Source of the DNA: Anaerosporobacter faecicola
GTDB taxonomy: Bacteria; Bacillota; Clostridia; Lachnospirales; Lachnospiraceae
Assembly: GCF_012070565.1 (NCBI RefSeq)
Contig: NZ_JAAQRO010000040.1
Coordinates: 62,001-126,000, forward strand
DNA length: 64,000 bases
Direction: 5' to 3'
Shown: piece by piece, positions 8,571 to 16,384 of the stretch
How positions within the stretch are numbered: the first letter of the stretch is position 1
Layout of the letters: each line of letters begins with the position of its first letter
Made by a program: the position numbers and the translations under genes
Notes under the pieces: model-generated
Databases searched by the model: none
What the model was told of the DNA's origin: nothing
Seen by the model: the letters and a program-made list of their open reading frames with translations, nothing else

Positions 8571-10073
8571 ATGAACGTTGATTATGTTATTGTACAAGCA
8601 GGTGGGAAGGGGACCCGAATGGAATACCTTACACAAAACAAACCAAAGGCGTTAGTTCCTATTAATAATTTACCAATGTTATTTCATCTATTTCGTAAAT
8701 ACCCTGAGAAAAAGTATGTAGTGATTGGTGATTATAAATACGATGTTCTTGAACGGTATTTGAAAGCATTTGCAGATGTAGAGTACAAATTAGTGAATGC
8801 AAGTGGAAAAACAGGAACATGTGCAGGTATTCAGGAAGCAATGGAATATATACCAGAGGAACAAGCATTCATGTTAATCTGGAGCGACTTAATCTTACCT
8901 GAAGAATATACAATGCCAACAGAACAAGCAAATTATATAGGTATAGCAAAAGATTTCCGTTGTAGATGGAAATACGAAAATGAAATCTTTTCAGAAGAAC
9001 CAAGTGAAGAACATGGTGTTGCAGGACATTTTATTTTTGAACATAAAGGTGTAATAAAGGAATTACCAGAGTCAGGAGAATTGGTTCGATGGTTAAGTAC
9101 AAAAGACATTTCATTCACGGAACTTCCTCTCTATCATACAAAAGAATACGGTTTATTATCGGAGTATGAAAAATTACAAAGACAAAAGTGCAGACCATTT
9201 AATCGACTTGTTATCGAAGGGGATACCATCATTAAAGAAGGAATTGATTCCCAAGGAAGAATGCTTGCTGTTCGAGAGAAAGCTTGGTATGAAAAATTAA
9301 TGAGCAAAAACTTTAAAAATATTCCAAAAATCTATTCCCTTGACCCATTGAAAATGGAGCGTATTGATGGAAAAAACATCTATGAATACCGTGATGTAGA
9401 ACCAAATAGAAAGAAAGAAATTCTGAAACAAGTCATTGACTGTTTACATAGTGTGCAAAATATGGAGACAGTACCGTCAGATTATGAAAGCTATGTAGAA
9501 GCATATATAACGAAGACCTATGACCGTCTGAAGAAAGTACGTGATTTGGTACCATTTGCGAATGATGAGTATGTAACCATCAATGGTCGAAAATGCAGAA
9601 ATGTATTCTATCACCAAGAAAAATTGAAGGAAAGGGTTGATCAGTATTTTCCAAAAGAATTCAAACTATTACACGGGGATTGTACCTTTAGTAATATGTT
9701 GCTGAAAGAAGAATCCACTCCAATGTTGATTGATCCAAGAGGATACTTTGGCAAGACGGAATTCTATGGTGATCCAGCATATGATTGGGTAAAATTATAT
9801 TATTCTATTGTAGGAAATTATGATCAATTTAATTTGAAGAGATTTCACTTAACAATAGAAGAAGACCAAGTGGAATTACACATTGAATCCAATAACTGGG
9901 AGGACATGGAGCCTTATTTCTTTGAGCTTTTAAAAGATGAGGTTACTTCAGAACAGATTAAATTACTTCATGCAATCATTTGGTTATCACTGACTACATA
10001 TGCATGGGAAGATTATGATTCCATCTGTGGAGCGTTTTATAATGGACTATATTATTTGGAGGAAGCACTATGA
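8571..10073 (+). CDS. Bifunctional nucleotidyltransferase - APH-type kinase
   Basis: A 500-residue two-domain fusion. Residues 1 to ~215 are a nucleotidyltransferase of the LicC/GlmU type, with QAGGKGTRMEYLTQNKPKAL holding the GGxGTR loop and the conserved Lys. Residues ~220-495 are an aminoglycoside-phosphotransferase/choline-kinase fold: catalytic HGDCTFSN (His368, Asp370, Asn375) and metal-binding Asp388 in IDPRG. The expected chemistry is phosphorylation of a free hydroxyl followed by nucleotide activation of that phosphate. The substrate is not evident. LicC/LicA-type choline activation is the best-known parallel, but the SIS isomerase and HAD genes that follow point to a sugar. The stop overlaps the start of the next gene. 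Confidence 0.75.
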   Translation: MNVDYVIVQAGGKGTRMEYLTQNKPKALVPINNLPMLFHLFRKYPEKKYVVIGDYKYDVLERYLKAFADVEYKLVNASGKTGTCAGIQEAMEYIPEEQAFMLIWSDLILPEEYTMPTEQANYIGIAKDFRCRWKYENEIFSEEPSEEHGVAGHFIFEHKGVIKELPESGELVRWLSTKDISFTELPLYHTKEYGLLSEYEKLQRQKCRPFNRLVIEGDTIIKEGIDSQGRMLAVREKAWYEKLMSKNFKNIPKIYSLDPLKMERIDGKNIYEYRDVEPNRKKEILKQVIDCLHSVQNMETVPSDYESYVEAYITKTYDRLKKVRDLVPFANDEYVTINGRKCRNVFYHQEKLKERVDQYFPKEFKLLHGDCTFSNMLLKEESTPMLIDPRGYFGKTEFYGDPAYDWVKLYYSIVGNYDQFNLKRFHLTIEEDQVELHIESNNWEDMEPYFFELLKDEVTSEQIKLLHAIIWLSLTTYAWEDYDSICGAFYNGLYYLEEAL

Positions 10074-10654
10074 TCACATATTTTGAAAATATATTAGAAA
10101 CATTAAATGAATCCGTACATTCATTAGATGAAAAGGCATTTACCAAATTGGTAGATGAATCAATAGAAACGTTAGAAAAAGGTAATAAAATTGTAGTAAG
10201 CGGTCTAGGAAAGAATGTACCTGTATGTGATAAATTCGTTGGTACGATGAATTCTTTAGGTCAAAATGCATGTTTTATGAATACAAATTCAGCTGTACAC
10301 GGTGATATTGGTATGGTAAAAGAAAATGATCTTGTTATCATTCTGACAAAGAGTGGTGAGACAGCAGAATCCATTTATCTAACCGACTTATTAAAGAAAC
10401 GTAATGCTAATCTATGGTTACTCTCTTTTGAGCAGGAATCAACATTGCAAAGAGAAATTGGAAAATGCATTATTCTAGATTTGCCTAACGAAGGTGACCA
10501 ATGGAACATTGTACCGAATAATTCAACAACAGTTAATTTGATTGTTCTACAAGGATTAGCAATGCAAATCGTAAAACGTAGAGGAGTTACATTAGAAGAT
10601 TTTAAAAAGAACCACCCAGGCGGTCATATAGGAGTACAATTAAAAAATGTGTAA
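10070..10654 (+). CDS. SIS-domain sugar-phosphate isomerase (KpsF/arabinose-5-phosphate isomerase-like)
   Basis: A 194-residue single SIS domain. It contains VVSGLGKN, the phosphosugar loop TKSGETAES, and a C-terminal HPGGHIG. The HPGG tail and the overall form match the isomerase half of KpsF/KdsD enzymes, which interconvert ribulose-5-phosphate and arabinose-5-phosphate; the CBS pair present in full-length KdsD is missing. Its ATG overlaps the stop of the kinase fusion gene by four bases, so the two are tightly coupled. Probable role: aldose-ketose isomerisation of a sugar phosphate feeding the adjacent kinase/nucleotidyltransferase. Confidence 0.75.
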   Translation: MITYFENILETLNESVHSLDEKAFTKLVDESIETLEKGNKIVVSGLGKNVPVCDKFVGTMNSLGQNACFMNTNSAVHGDIGMVKENDLVIILTKSGETAESIYLTDLLKKRNANLWLLSFEQESTLQREIGKCIILDLPNEGDQWNIVPNNSTTVNLIVLQGLAMQIVKRRGVTLEDFKKNHPGGHIGVQLKNV

Positions 10655-11033
10655 TCAAAAGAAGAAAACAACAATGTCACCATTGAATAAAACATGGATT
10701 CTCGATCTAGATGGAACGATCGTTAAGCATAATGGATACAAGATTGATGGAAAGGATAGTTTTTTAGAAGGGGCACAAGATTTCCTATTATCAATTCCTG
10801 AAGGAGATATGATCGTGTTCTTAACATCACGTACTACGGAATATGCACAATTAACAGAAGATTTTTTGCATGAAGCAGGAATCTATTATAATCACATAAT
10901 TTATAATGCTCCATATGGAGAACGTATATTAATGAATGATGATAAAATGTCCGGTTTACCAATGGCTTATGCATTTCGTACCGCAAGGGATCAGTTCCCT
11001 GCGGTGGAGATTGAGATTGATAGGAGTTTGTAG
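10647..11033 (+). CDS. Small HAD-superfamily phosphatase
   Basis: A 128-residue capless HAD protein. The nucleophile motif is ILDLDGTIV (DxDGT), the second motif is in FLTSRT, and a DDK-type acidic motif comes later (MNDDKMSG). Size and lack of a cap are similar to KdsC/GmhB-type sugar phosphatases. It overlaps the SIS gene by eight bases, though an internal ATG at 10674 is an alternative start. With the upstream isomerase and kinase/nucleotidyltransferase it would supply the phosphatase step of a sugar-activation route; this is inference. Confidence 0.65.
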   Translation: MCNQKKKTTMSPLNKTWILDLDGTIVKHNGYKIDGKDSFLEGAQDFLLSIPEGDMIVFLTSRTTEYAQLTEDFLHEAGIYYNHIIYNAPYGERILMNDDKMSGLPMAYAFRTARDQFPAVEIEIDRSL

Positions 11034-11082
11034 AACAAAGGGAAGGAGAACATTATACATAATGATGTATAATTAGAGAACG

Positions 11083-11967
11083 ATGTATTTAATAATTGGA
11101 GCAAGTGGTTTTCTAGGTTCATATATAATCAAATCCATATTGGAGGAGACGAAAGAATCCGTGATCGCAGTGGCAAGAAATATTGAAGAATCAACGAGTG
11201 AAAGAGTTAATTGGATTAAATGTGATATTTCTGTTGAAACAGAGGTTAATGCCTTGTGTGAAGAATTAAAGAAAAAAGAGACGACTTACAATGTAATCTA
11301 TTTGGCCGCCTATCATCATCCGGATTTGGTGGCAAAGAACCCTAAAATTGCATGGGATGTGAATATAACTGCGTTGGCTCGTTTCTTAAATTGTATGGAA
11401 GATGTTCGTTGCTTCTTTTACTCATCAACAGATACAGTGTATGGAAACGGTTCTACAGATGTTCATTTTAAGGAGACAGATGTGGTTGATCCAGTTAATC
11501 TATATGGAAAGCATAAGGTGTTAGCAGAACAATTAGTAACAGGGTATGGCTATAATGTAGTAAGATATCCTTTTCTTATTGCACCTAGTTTGGTAAAATC
11601 AAAGAAGCACTTCTATGATCAGATTCTTGAAACCATTGAGAAGGGAGATACCATGGAGATGTTTGCTGATTCGTATCGATCAACACTTGATTTTGGTACA
11701 GCGGCAAGTTTGCTTGTAAAATCAATCGAACAGTATACAAAAGATTTCCCTAAAATTGTGAATATAGCAGGTGATGATGATCTGTCAAAATATGATGTTG
11801 GTTGTATGATTGCAAAGAAACATGGAATATCAACAGATTTAGTGAAACCTATTTCTATGGCAGGAAGCCAAGGAATATTCGGAGTGAAACGTGCACAGTC
11901 TGCATTGATGGATAATACGAAAGTAAAAGAAGCATTAGGATTAGCAGAGATAAAGATTAATTTATAA
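11083..11967 (+). CDS. NAD-dependent epimerase/dehydratase (extended SDR)
   Basis: A 294-residue extended SDR with the nucleotide-binding loop GASGFLG near the N-terminus, Ser-Ser-Thr in FYSSTDTVYG, and the catalytic YGKHK (YxxxK). It lies between the unassigned activation set and the GDP-heptose set, so it may work with either, as an epimerase or 4-keto reductase. The ribosome site is weak (AGAGAA). Fourteen bases separate it from the HddC-GmhB gene. The sequence gives no direct clue to the nucleotide sugar used. Confidence 0.75.
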   Translation: MYLIIGASGFLGSYIIKSILEETKESVIAVARNIEESTSERVNWIKCDISVETEVNALCEELKKKETTYNVIYLAAYHHPDLVAKNPKIAWDVNITALARFLNCMEDVRCFFYSSTDTVYGNGSTDVHFKETDVVDPVNLYGKHKVLAEQLVTGYGYNVVRYPFLIAPSLVKSKKHFYDQILETIEKGDTMEMFADSYRSTLDFGTAASLLVKSIEQYTKDFPKIVNIAGDDDLSKYDVGCMIAKKHGISTDLVKPISMAGSQGIFGVKRAQSALMDNTKVKEALGLAEIKINL

Positions 11968-11980
11968 GGTTGGTGAATAA

Positions 11981-13270
11981 ATGAAGGTTGTAATATCGGC
12001 AGGTGGAAAAGGAACAAGAATTTCATCTATCAAGAGTGATATACCGAAACCAATGATACAAATCGATGGGAAACCAGTATTGGAACATCAGATTAATTGT
12101 CTGAAAGAACAGGGATTTTTAGATATTATTTTAGTAATTGGACATCTTGGTTCTGTTATTGAAGACTACTTTGGAGATGGAACAGAATGGGGTGTTCACA
12201 TTTCATACTATAGAGAAGTTGAACCACTTGGAACAGCAGGTGCTTTGTATTATCTAAAAGATGTTTTAACAGAAGATTTTCTTTTAATCAATGGAGATAT
12301 CATTTTCAGTATTGATTTCAATCGTTTTTTACAATTCCATAAAGAAAAGAAGGCATTAGCGTCTCTTTTTACCCATCCGAACAGTCATCCATATGATAGT
12401 TCCATTATCTGTGCAGATGAAGAAAATTGTATTACAAGTTGGATGAATAAAGAAGATGCACGAACCGTATATAAAAACAATGTAAATGCAGGCGTACATA
12501 TATTGTCTACAGAGATTCTTGATATGCTTACGAATGGTGGAAAAGTTGATTTGGACCGTGAAATTTTAAAACCACTTGTAGCAACGAAACGTTTGTATTC
12601 CTATCGTTCACCAGAATATGTGAAGGATATGGGAACACCAGAACGTTACTATCTTGTTTGCAATGATTTCGTTTGTGGCAAGGTAGCAAGCAAAAATCTG
12701 AAGAACAAACAACGCGCCGTGTTCTTAGATCGAGACGGAACCATTAATGTATATAAAGGCTTTATTCGTAATCAAAATGATATTGAATTAATTGCTGGTG
12801 TGGCTAATGCAATTAAAACAATTAATGAGAGTGGTTATCTTGCTATTATTGTTAGCAATCAACCAGTAATTGCAAGAGGAGAATGTACACTTGAGCAATT
12901 ACAAGAGATTCATAATAAGCTCGAGACAGAATTGGGGAAAGAAGGAGCATACGTGGATGATATATTCTTCTGCCCACATCACCCAGACAAAGGTTTTGAA
13001 GGAGAACGAGTAGAATATAAGATAGAATGTGAGTGTAGAAAACCCAAACCAGGATTACTACTTGAAGCAGCAAAAAGGTATAATATTGATTTAGAAAAAT
13101 CCTTGATGATTGGCGACGATATCAGAGATTATAATGCAGGTATTAACGCTGGTTGTAGGAGCTTTTATGTAGGAGGAAAACCATTGGAAGAGGTACCATC
13201 TACGAATCAATATTCTGATTTAGAAGAGTGTATAACAAATTTAGTTAACAAAGGAGAATTATCATGGTAA
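11981..13270 (+). CDS. Fused D-glycero-D-manno-heptose-1-phosphate guanylyltransferase / heptose-1,7-bisphosphate 7-phosphatase
   Basis: A 429-residue two-domain protein. Residues 1 to ~232 are a nucleotidyltransferase like HddC (SAGGKGTRI, KPMIQIDGKPVLEHQI, VKDMGTPERY). Residues ~243-429 are a GmhB/HisB-type HAD phosphatase: nucleophiles Asp250 and Asp252 in FLDRDGTINVYKG, the zinc-loop Cys/His cluster around CPHHPD and CECRKPKPG, and MIGDDIRDYNAG. In bacteria making GDP-D-glycero-alpha-D-manno-heptose these are separate consecutive steps; here one chain does both. The downstream kinase gene overlaps this stop and the GmhA-like isomerase follows, completing the pathway. Confidence 0.85.
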   Translation: MKVVISAGGKGTRISSIKSDIPKPMIQIDGKPVLEHQINCLKEQGFLDIILVIGHLGSVIEDYFGDGTEWGVHISYYREVEPLGTAGALYYLKDVLTEDFLLINGDIIFSIDFNRFLQFHKEKKALASLFTHPNSHPYDSSIICADEENCITSWMNKEDARTVYKNNVNAGVHILSTEILDMLTNGGKVDLDREILKPLVATKRLYSYRSPEYVKDMGTPERYYLVCNDFVCGKVASKNLKNKQRAVFLDRDGTINVYKGFIRNQNDIELIAGVANAIKTINESGYLAIIVSNQPVIARGECTLEQLQEIHNKLETELGKEGAYVDDIFFCPHHPDKGFEGERVEYKIECECRKPKPGLLLEAAKRYNIDLEKSLMIGDDIRDYNAGINAGCRSFYVGGKPLEEVPSTNQYSDLEECITNLVNKGELSW

Positions 13271-14256
13271 TAACACAAACACCATTTAGAATGTCTTTTT
13301 TTGGTGGTGGAACTGATTTTCCAGGGTTCTTTAATGAATATGGCGGAAGTGTCATTTCTACTACATTTGATAAGTACTGTATTGTAACAGTAAGTCATTT
13401 ACCAAGATTTTTTGAGTATTCGAATCAAATTACGTATAGTATAATTGAACGTACGAAGAATGTTTCTGATATCCAGCATCCAGCGGTACGAGAAGCAATG
13501 AAGTACATGAAGATGCAGGAAATCCGTATGGATTATGAGGCCGACTTACCTGCAAGATCTGGACTTGGGACAAGCAGTTCTTTCACAGTTGGTATGTTAA
13601 ATGCATTCTATGCAATCAAAGGAAAATGTGCAGACAAAATGAAACTTGCAGAAGATGCAATTCACGTTGAACGTGTGTTATGTAATGAAAGTGGTGGGGT
13701 ACAAGATCAGATTGCAGCAGCATTTGGTGGATTGAACCGTATAGATTTCAGTTCGGAAGGATATACCGTTAATCCAATTATCATTGGAAAAGATAGAAAG
13801 AGAGAATTGAATGAGAATTTGATGCTTTTTTTCACTGGCTTTTCTAGATTTTCTAGTGAGATAGCACAACAACAGGAAAAAGTTACGCATGATAAAACAA
13901 AGGAATTGAAAGAGATGCTTCATTTAGTAGATGAAGCACAAGATGTCTTAACATCAAAGTGTTCCTTGCTTGAATTTGGTAAATTGTTGGATTATACTTG
14001 GAAATTGAAACGTGGTATTACGGATAAAATCTCGACCGATTCCATTGATATTCTTTATAAAAAAGCAATTGATGCCGGTGCAACAGGTGGTAAATTACTT
14101 GGAGCAGGTGGAGGAGGATTCTTACTATTTTATGTTGAGAAAGACAAACAGAAAGTAGTGAGAGAAGCATTAAAAGATTTATTATATGTTCCATTTGAGT
14201 TTGAAAATTCGGGAACTAGGATACTTTATTATAAATCAGAAGATTATGAACTATAA
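13264..14256 (+). CDS. hddA: D-glycero-alpha-D-manno-heptose 7-phosphate 1-kinase (HddA-like GHMP kinase)
   Basis: A 330-residue GHMP kinase. The N-terminal TPFRMSFFGGGTDFP is a signature of the HddA/fucokinase subgroup, the ATP loop is LPARSGLGTSSSF, and the C-terminal GATGGKLLGAGGGGF is motif 3. HddA phosphorylates heptose 7-phosphate at C1 with alpha configuration, on the GDP-heptose route used for S-layer and capsule glycans. The ATG overlaps the stop of the HddC-GmhB gene with AAGGAG just before it. L-fucose kinase is an alternative within the family, but the gene context favours heptose. Confidence 0.8.
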   Translation: MVITQTPFRMSFFGGGTDFPGFFNEYGGSVISTTFDKYCIVTVSHLPRFFEYSNQITYSIIERTKNVSDIQHPAVREAMKYMKMQEIRMDYEADLPARSGLGTSSSFTVGMLNAFYAIKGKCADKMKLAEDAIHVERVLCNESGGVQDQIAAAFGGLNRIDFSSEGYTVNPIIIGKDRKRELNENLMLFFTGFSRFSSEIAQQQEKVTHDKTKELKEMLHLVDEAQDVLTSKCSLLEFGKLLDYTWKLKRGITDKISTDSIDILYKKAIDAGATGGKLLGAGGGGFLLFYVEKDKQKVVREALKDLLYVPFEFENSGTRILYYKSEDYEL

Positions 14257-14275
14257 AAATTATGGAGGTAATGAA

Positions 14276-15310
14276 ATGAGTACAAAGGCGTTAATAACAG
14301 GAATTACAGGTATGGTGGGGTCACATTTATGTGATTTCTTATTAGAAAATACAGATTGGGAAGTATATGGTGTTTGTAGATGGAGAAGTCCACTTGATAA
14401 TGTTGAGCATCTTCTTGATCGAGTAAATAAGAAGGATCGTGTATTTTTTGAATATGCCGATCTTAATGATGAAGTTTCTTTAATTTCTGTGGTTCAAAAA
14501 ATTAAACCACAGTATGTTTTCCATCTAGCTGCGCAAAGTTACCCAGTTACAAGCTTTACGGCACCGATCGATACATTAAATACAAACATCTTAGGAACTT
14601 GTAGATTACTAGAAGCATTCCGTTTAGCAATGAGCCAAGATGATACTTATAAACCAGTTATCCATGTATGTGCATCTTCTGAAGTATTTGGCAAAATTCC
14701 AAAAGACAAAAAACCTGAAACAGGTATTCATGAAGAGTGTCCATTCCATCCAGCTTCCCCATATGCAATCTCTAAAGTTGGAACAGATCTTTTAGGTAGA
14801 TACTATGCAGAAGCATATGATATGACGGTTATGACTACTCGTATGTTTACGCATACTGGACCTAGAAGAGGAGATGTATTCCATGAATCTACATTTGCTA
14901 AACAAATTGCAATGATTGAGCAAGGTTTAATTCCACCAACAGTAAAAGTTGGTAATCTTCAATCCTTAAGAACATATGCAGATGTTCGTGATGCAGTACG
15001 TGCATATTATATGTTAGTTACTGAAAATCCAACAGCTGGAGAGTACTATAATATTGGTGGAACGTATACATGTGAAGTAGGTGATACATTACAAACACTC
15101 GTTAATCTATCTACGATGAAAGATGAGATTAAAGTAGAAGTAGAAGCAGAAAGATTAAGACCAATTGATGCAGATCTTCAAGTACCAGATTGCCGTAAAT
15201 TCATGGAGCATACAGGCTGGAAACCTCAGATATCATTCGAACAAACAATGGGTGACTTACTTGAATACTGGAGAAAGAAAGTTAAAATTGGTAATTACTT
15301 AACTAGATAG
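14276..15310 (+). CDS. GDP-sugar 4,6-dehydratase (GDP-mannose/GDP-heptose dehydratase family)
   Basis: A 344-residue extended SDR of the GDP-mannose 4,6-dehydratase type: TGITGMVGSHL cofactor loop, LAAQSYPVTSF, the catalytic Ser-Ser-Glu in CASSEVFGK, and SPYAISK (YxxxK). The start is ATG 14276, with GGAGGT seven bases upstream. Next to a complete GDP-heptose set, the likely substrate is GDP-D-glycero-D-manno-heptose, giving the 6-deoxy-4-keto form, as in the Campylobacter and Yersinia deoxyheptose routes. GDP-mannose itself cannot be excluded, though no GDP-mannose synthesis genes are seen here. Confidence 0.75.
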   Translation: MSTKALITGITGMVGSHLCDFLLENTDWEVYGVCRWRSPLDNVEHLLDRVNKKDRVFFEYADLNDEVSLISVVQKIKPQYVFHLAAQSYPVTSFTAPIDTLNTNILGTCRLLEAFRLAMSQDDTYKPVIHVCASSEVFGKIPKDKKPETGIHEECPFHPASPYAISKVGTDLLGRYYAEAYDMTVMTTRMFTHTGPRRGDVFHESTFAKQIAMIEQGLIPPTVKVGNLQSLRTYADVRDAVRAYYMLVTENPTAGEYYNIGGTYTCEVGDTLQTLVNLSTMKDEIKVEVEAERLRPIDADLQVPDCRKFMEHTGWKPQISFEQTMGDLLEYWRKKVKIGNYLTR

Positions 15311-15333
15311 ATTCTAAGGGAGAAGGTGTTTAT

Positions 15334-15969
15334 ATGAAAGATAGTACAATGCAGATCTTAGAAGACTATATAAGAAGAAATTCCTATCTGAAAGAGATTA
15401 AGGAAGAGATAGTAGACGCTTTCCATATGTTACTGGAGTCTTTTCAGAACGGACATAAATTATTAGTATGTGGTAACGGAGGTAGTAATTCCGATGCAGA
15501 TCATATCGTAGGCGAGTTACTAAAAGGATTTCAAAAAAAGAGAAAAGTCTCAAGTGAAGACTATACATGTTTTGGAGAGGAAGGAATTGCCTTAGCCAAT
15601 CAATTACAAGACTCCTTACCTGCTATCAATCTAGGAGCACAAACTTCCATCTTAACTGCAATCATCAATGATTTGGGCGGAGAACTGATCTTCGCCCAAC
15701 AGGTTGTTGGTTTGGGTCAAGAAGGAGATGTTCTAATTGGAATTAGTACTTCTGGGAATTCGAAAAATGTCTTATTTGCGAATATGGTAGCAAAGACAAA
15801 AGGAATGAAATCCATTGCATTAACAGGAAAAGCAGGAGGGAAAATGGCTGAAGTTTTTGACTGTGCAATTAAGGTACCTTCCAGTGTAACGTGTGAAATT
15901 CAAGATATGCATACTCCTGTATATCATATATTGTGTGCAATGATAGAAGCTGAATTTTGGGATGAATAA
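15334..15969 (+). CDS. gmhA: Sedoheptulose-7-phosphate isomerase-like (GmhA-type SIS protein)
   Basis: A 211-residue SIS protein with the GmhA pattern: CGNGGSNSDADHIVGEL, GISTSGNSKNV and the late GKAGGKMAE. GmhA converts sedoheptulose 7-phosphate into D-glycero-D-manno-heptopyranose 7-phosphate, the first step of heptose activation. The insert KGFQKKRKV...CFGEEGIALANQLQDSLPAINLG is longer than in E. coli GmhA, as in the Campylobacter-like second group. A strong ribosome site (GGGAGAAGGTG) precedes the ATG. Together with the two preceding heptose genes it closes the pathway. Confidence 0.8.
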   Translation: MKDSTMQILEDYIRRNSYLKEIKEEIVDAFHMLLESFQNGHKLLVCGNGGSNSDADHIVGELLKGFQKKRKVSSEDYTCFGEEGIALANQLQDSLPAINLGAQTSILTAIINDLGGELIFAQQVVGLGQEGDVLIGISTSGNSKNVLFANMVAKTKGMKSIALTGKAGGKMAEVFDCAIKVPSSVTCEIQDMHTPVYHILCAMIEAEFWDE

Positions 15970-15983
15970 GGAAAGGAGTTACT

Positions 15984-16340
15984 ATGCTAATTGAATTATT
16001 AAAACCAGATTTTATATTTCAGGATGAGCGAGGCGATTTAACGCAATTAGTTCATGAAGGATTTCAACAGGTTAATGTAATCCGTTCTGTAAAAGGCGTT
16101 ATTCGTGGTGATCATTATCATAAATTAAACCGGGAAGCATTCTATGTAATTGAAGGCGAGTTCAAACTTGATGTTCAAAAAGATGGAATAGTAGAACACT
16201 ATGTATTCAAAAAGGGGGAGATGTTCTTAATTCCTGAATATGTAATGCATAGTTTTGAATTCGTTGAAGATACTCTTTTGGTAAGTTTTTATGACAAGGG
16301 CGTAGAATTAGATAATGGAGAAAAAGATATCTACGCTTAA
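15984..16340 (+). CDS. Cupin-fold sugar ketoisomerase/epimerase-like protein
   Basis: A 118-residue single cupin. The central GVIRGDHYHK resembles the RGxHxHK stretch of FdtA/QdtA-type 3,4-ketoisomerases, and REAFYVIEGEF and MFLIPEYVMHSFEF form the two cupin motifs. Such enzymes act on the 4-keto intermediates made by 4,6-dehydratases. The gene lies 14 bases after the GmhA-like gene, so a GDP-4-keto-6-deoxyheptose substrate is the natural guess. It is too short for a standard RmlC epimerase (about 180 residues). Confidence 0.6.
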   Translation: MLIELLKPDFIFQDERGDLTQLVHEGFQQVNVIRSVKGVIRGDHYHKLNREAFYVIEGEFKLDVQKDGIVEHYVFKKGEMFLIPEYVMHSFEFVEDTLLVSFYDKGVELDNGEKDIYA

Positions 16341-16384
16341 ACAATTAAAGTAAGTCGATAGAAAGATAAACTAGGTGGATTGAA

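Noticed and set aside
10647-11033. Frameshifted or truncated gene
   Set aside because: The protein is short, but capless HAD phosphatases of this type are normally small and all visible motifs are in one frame.
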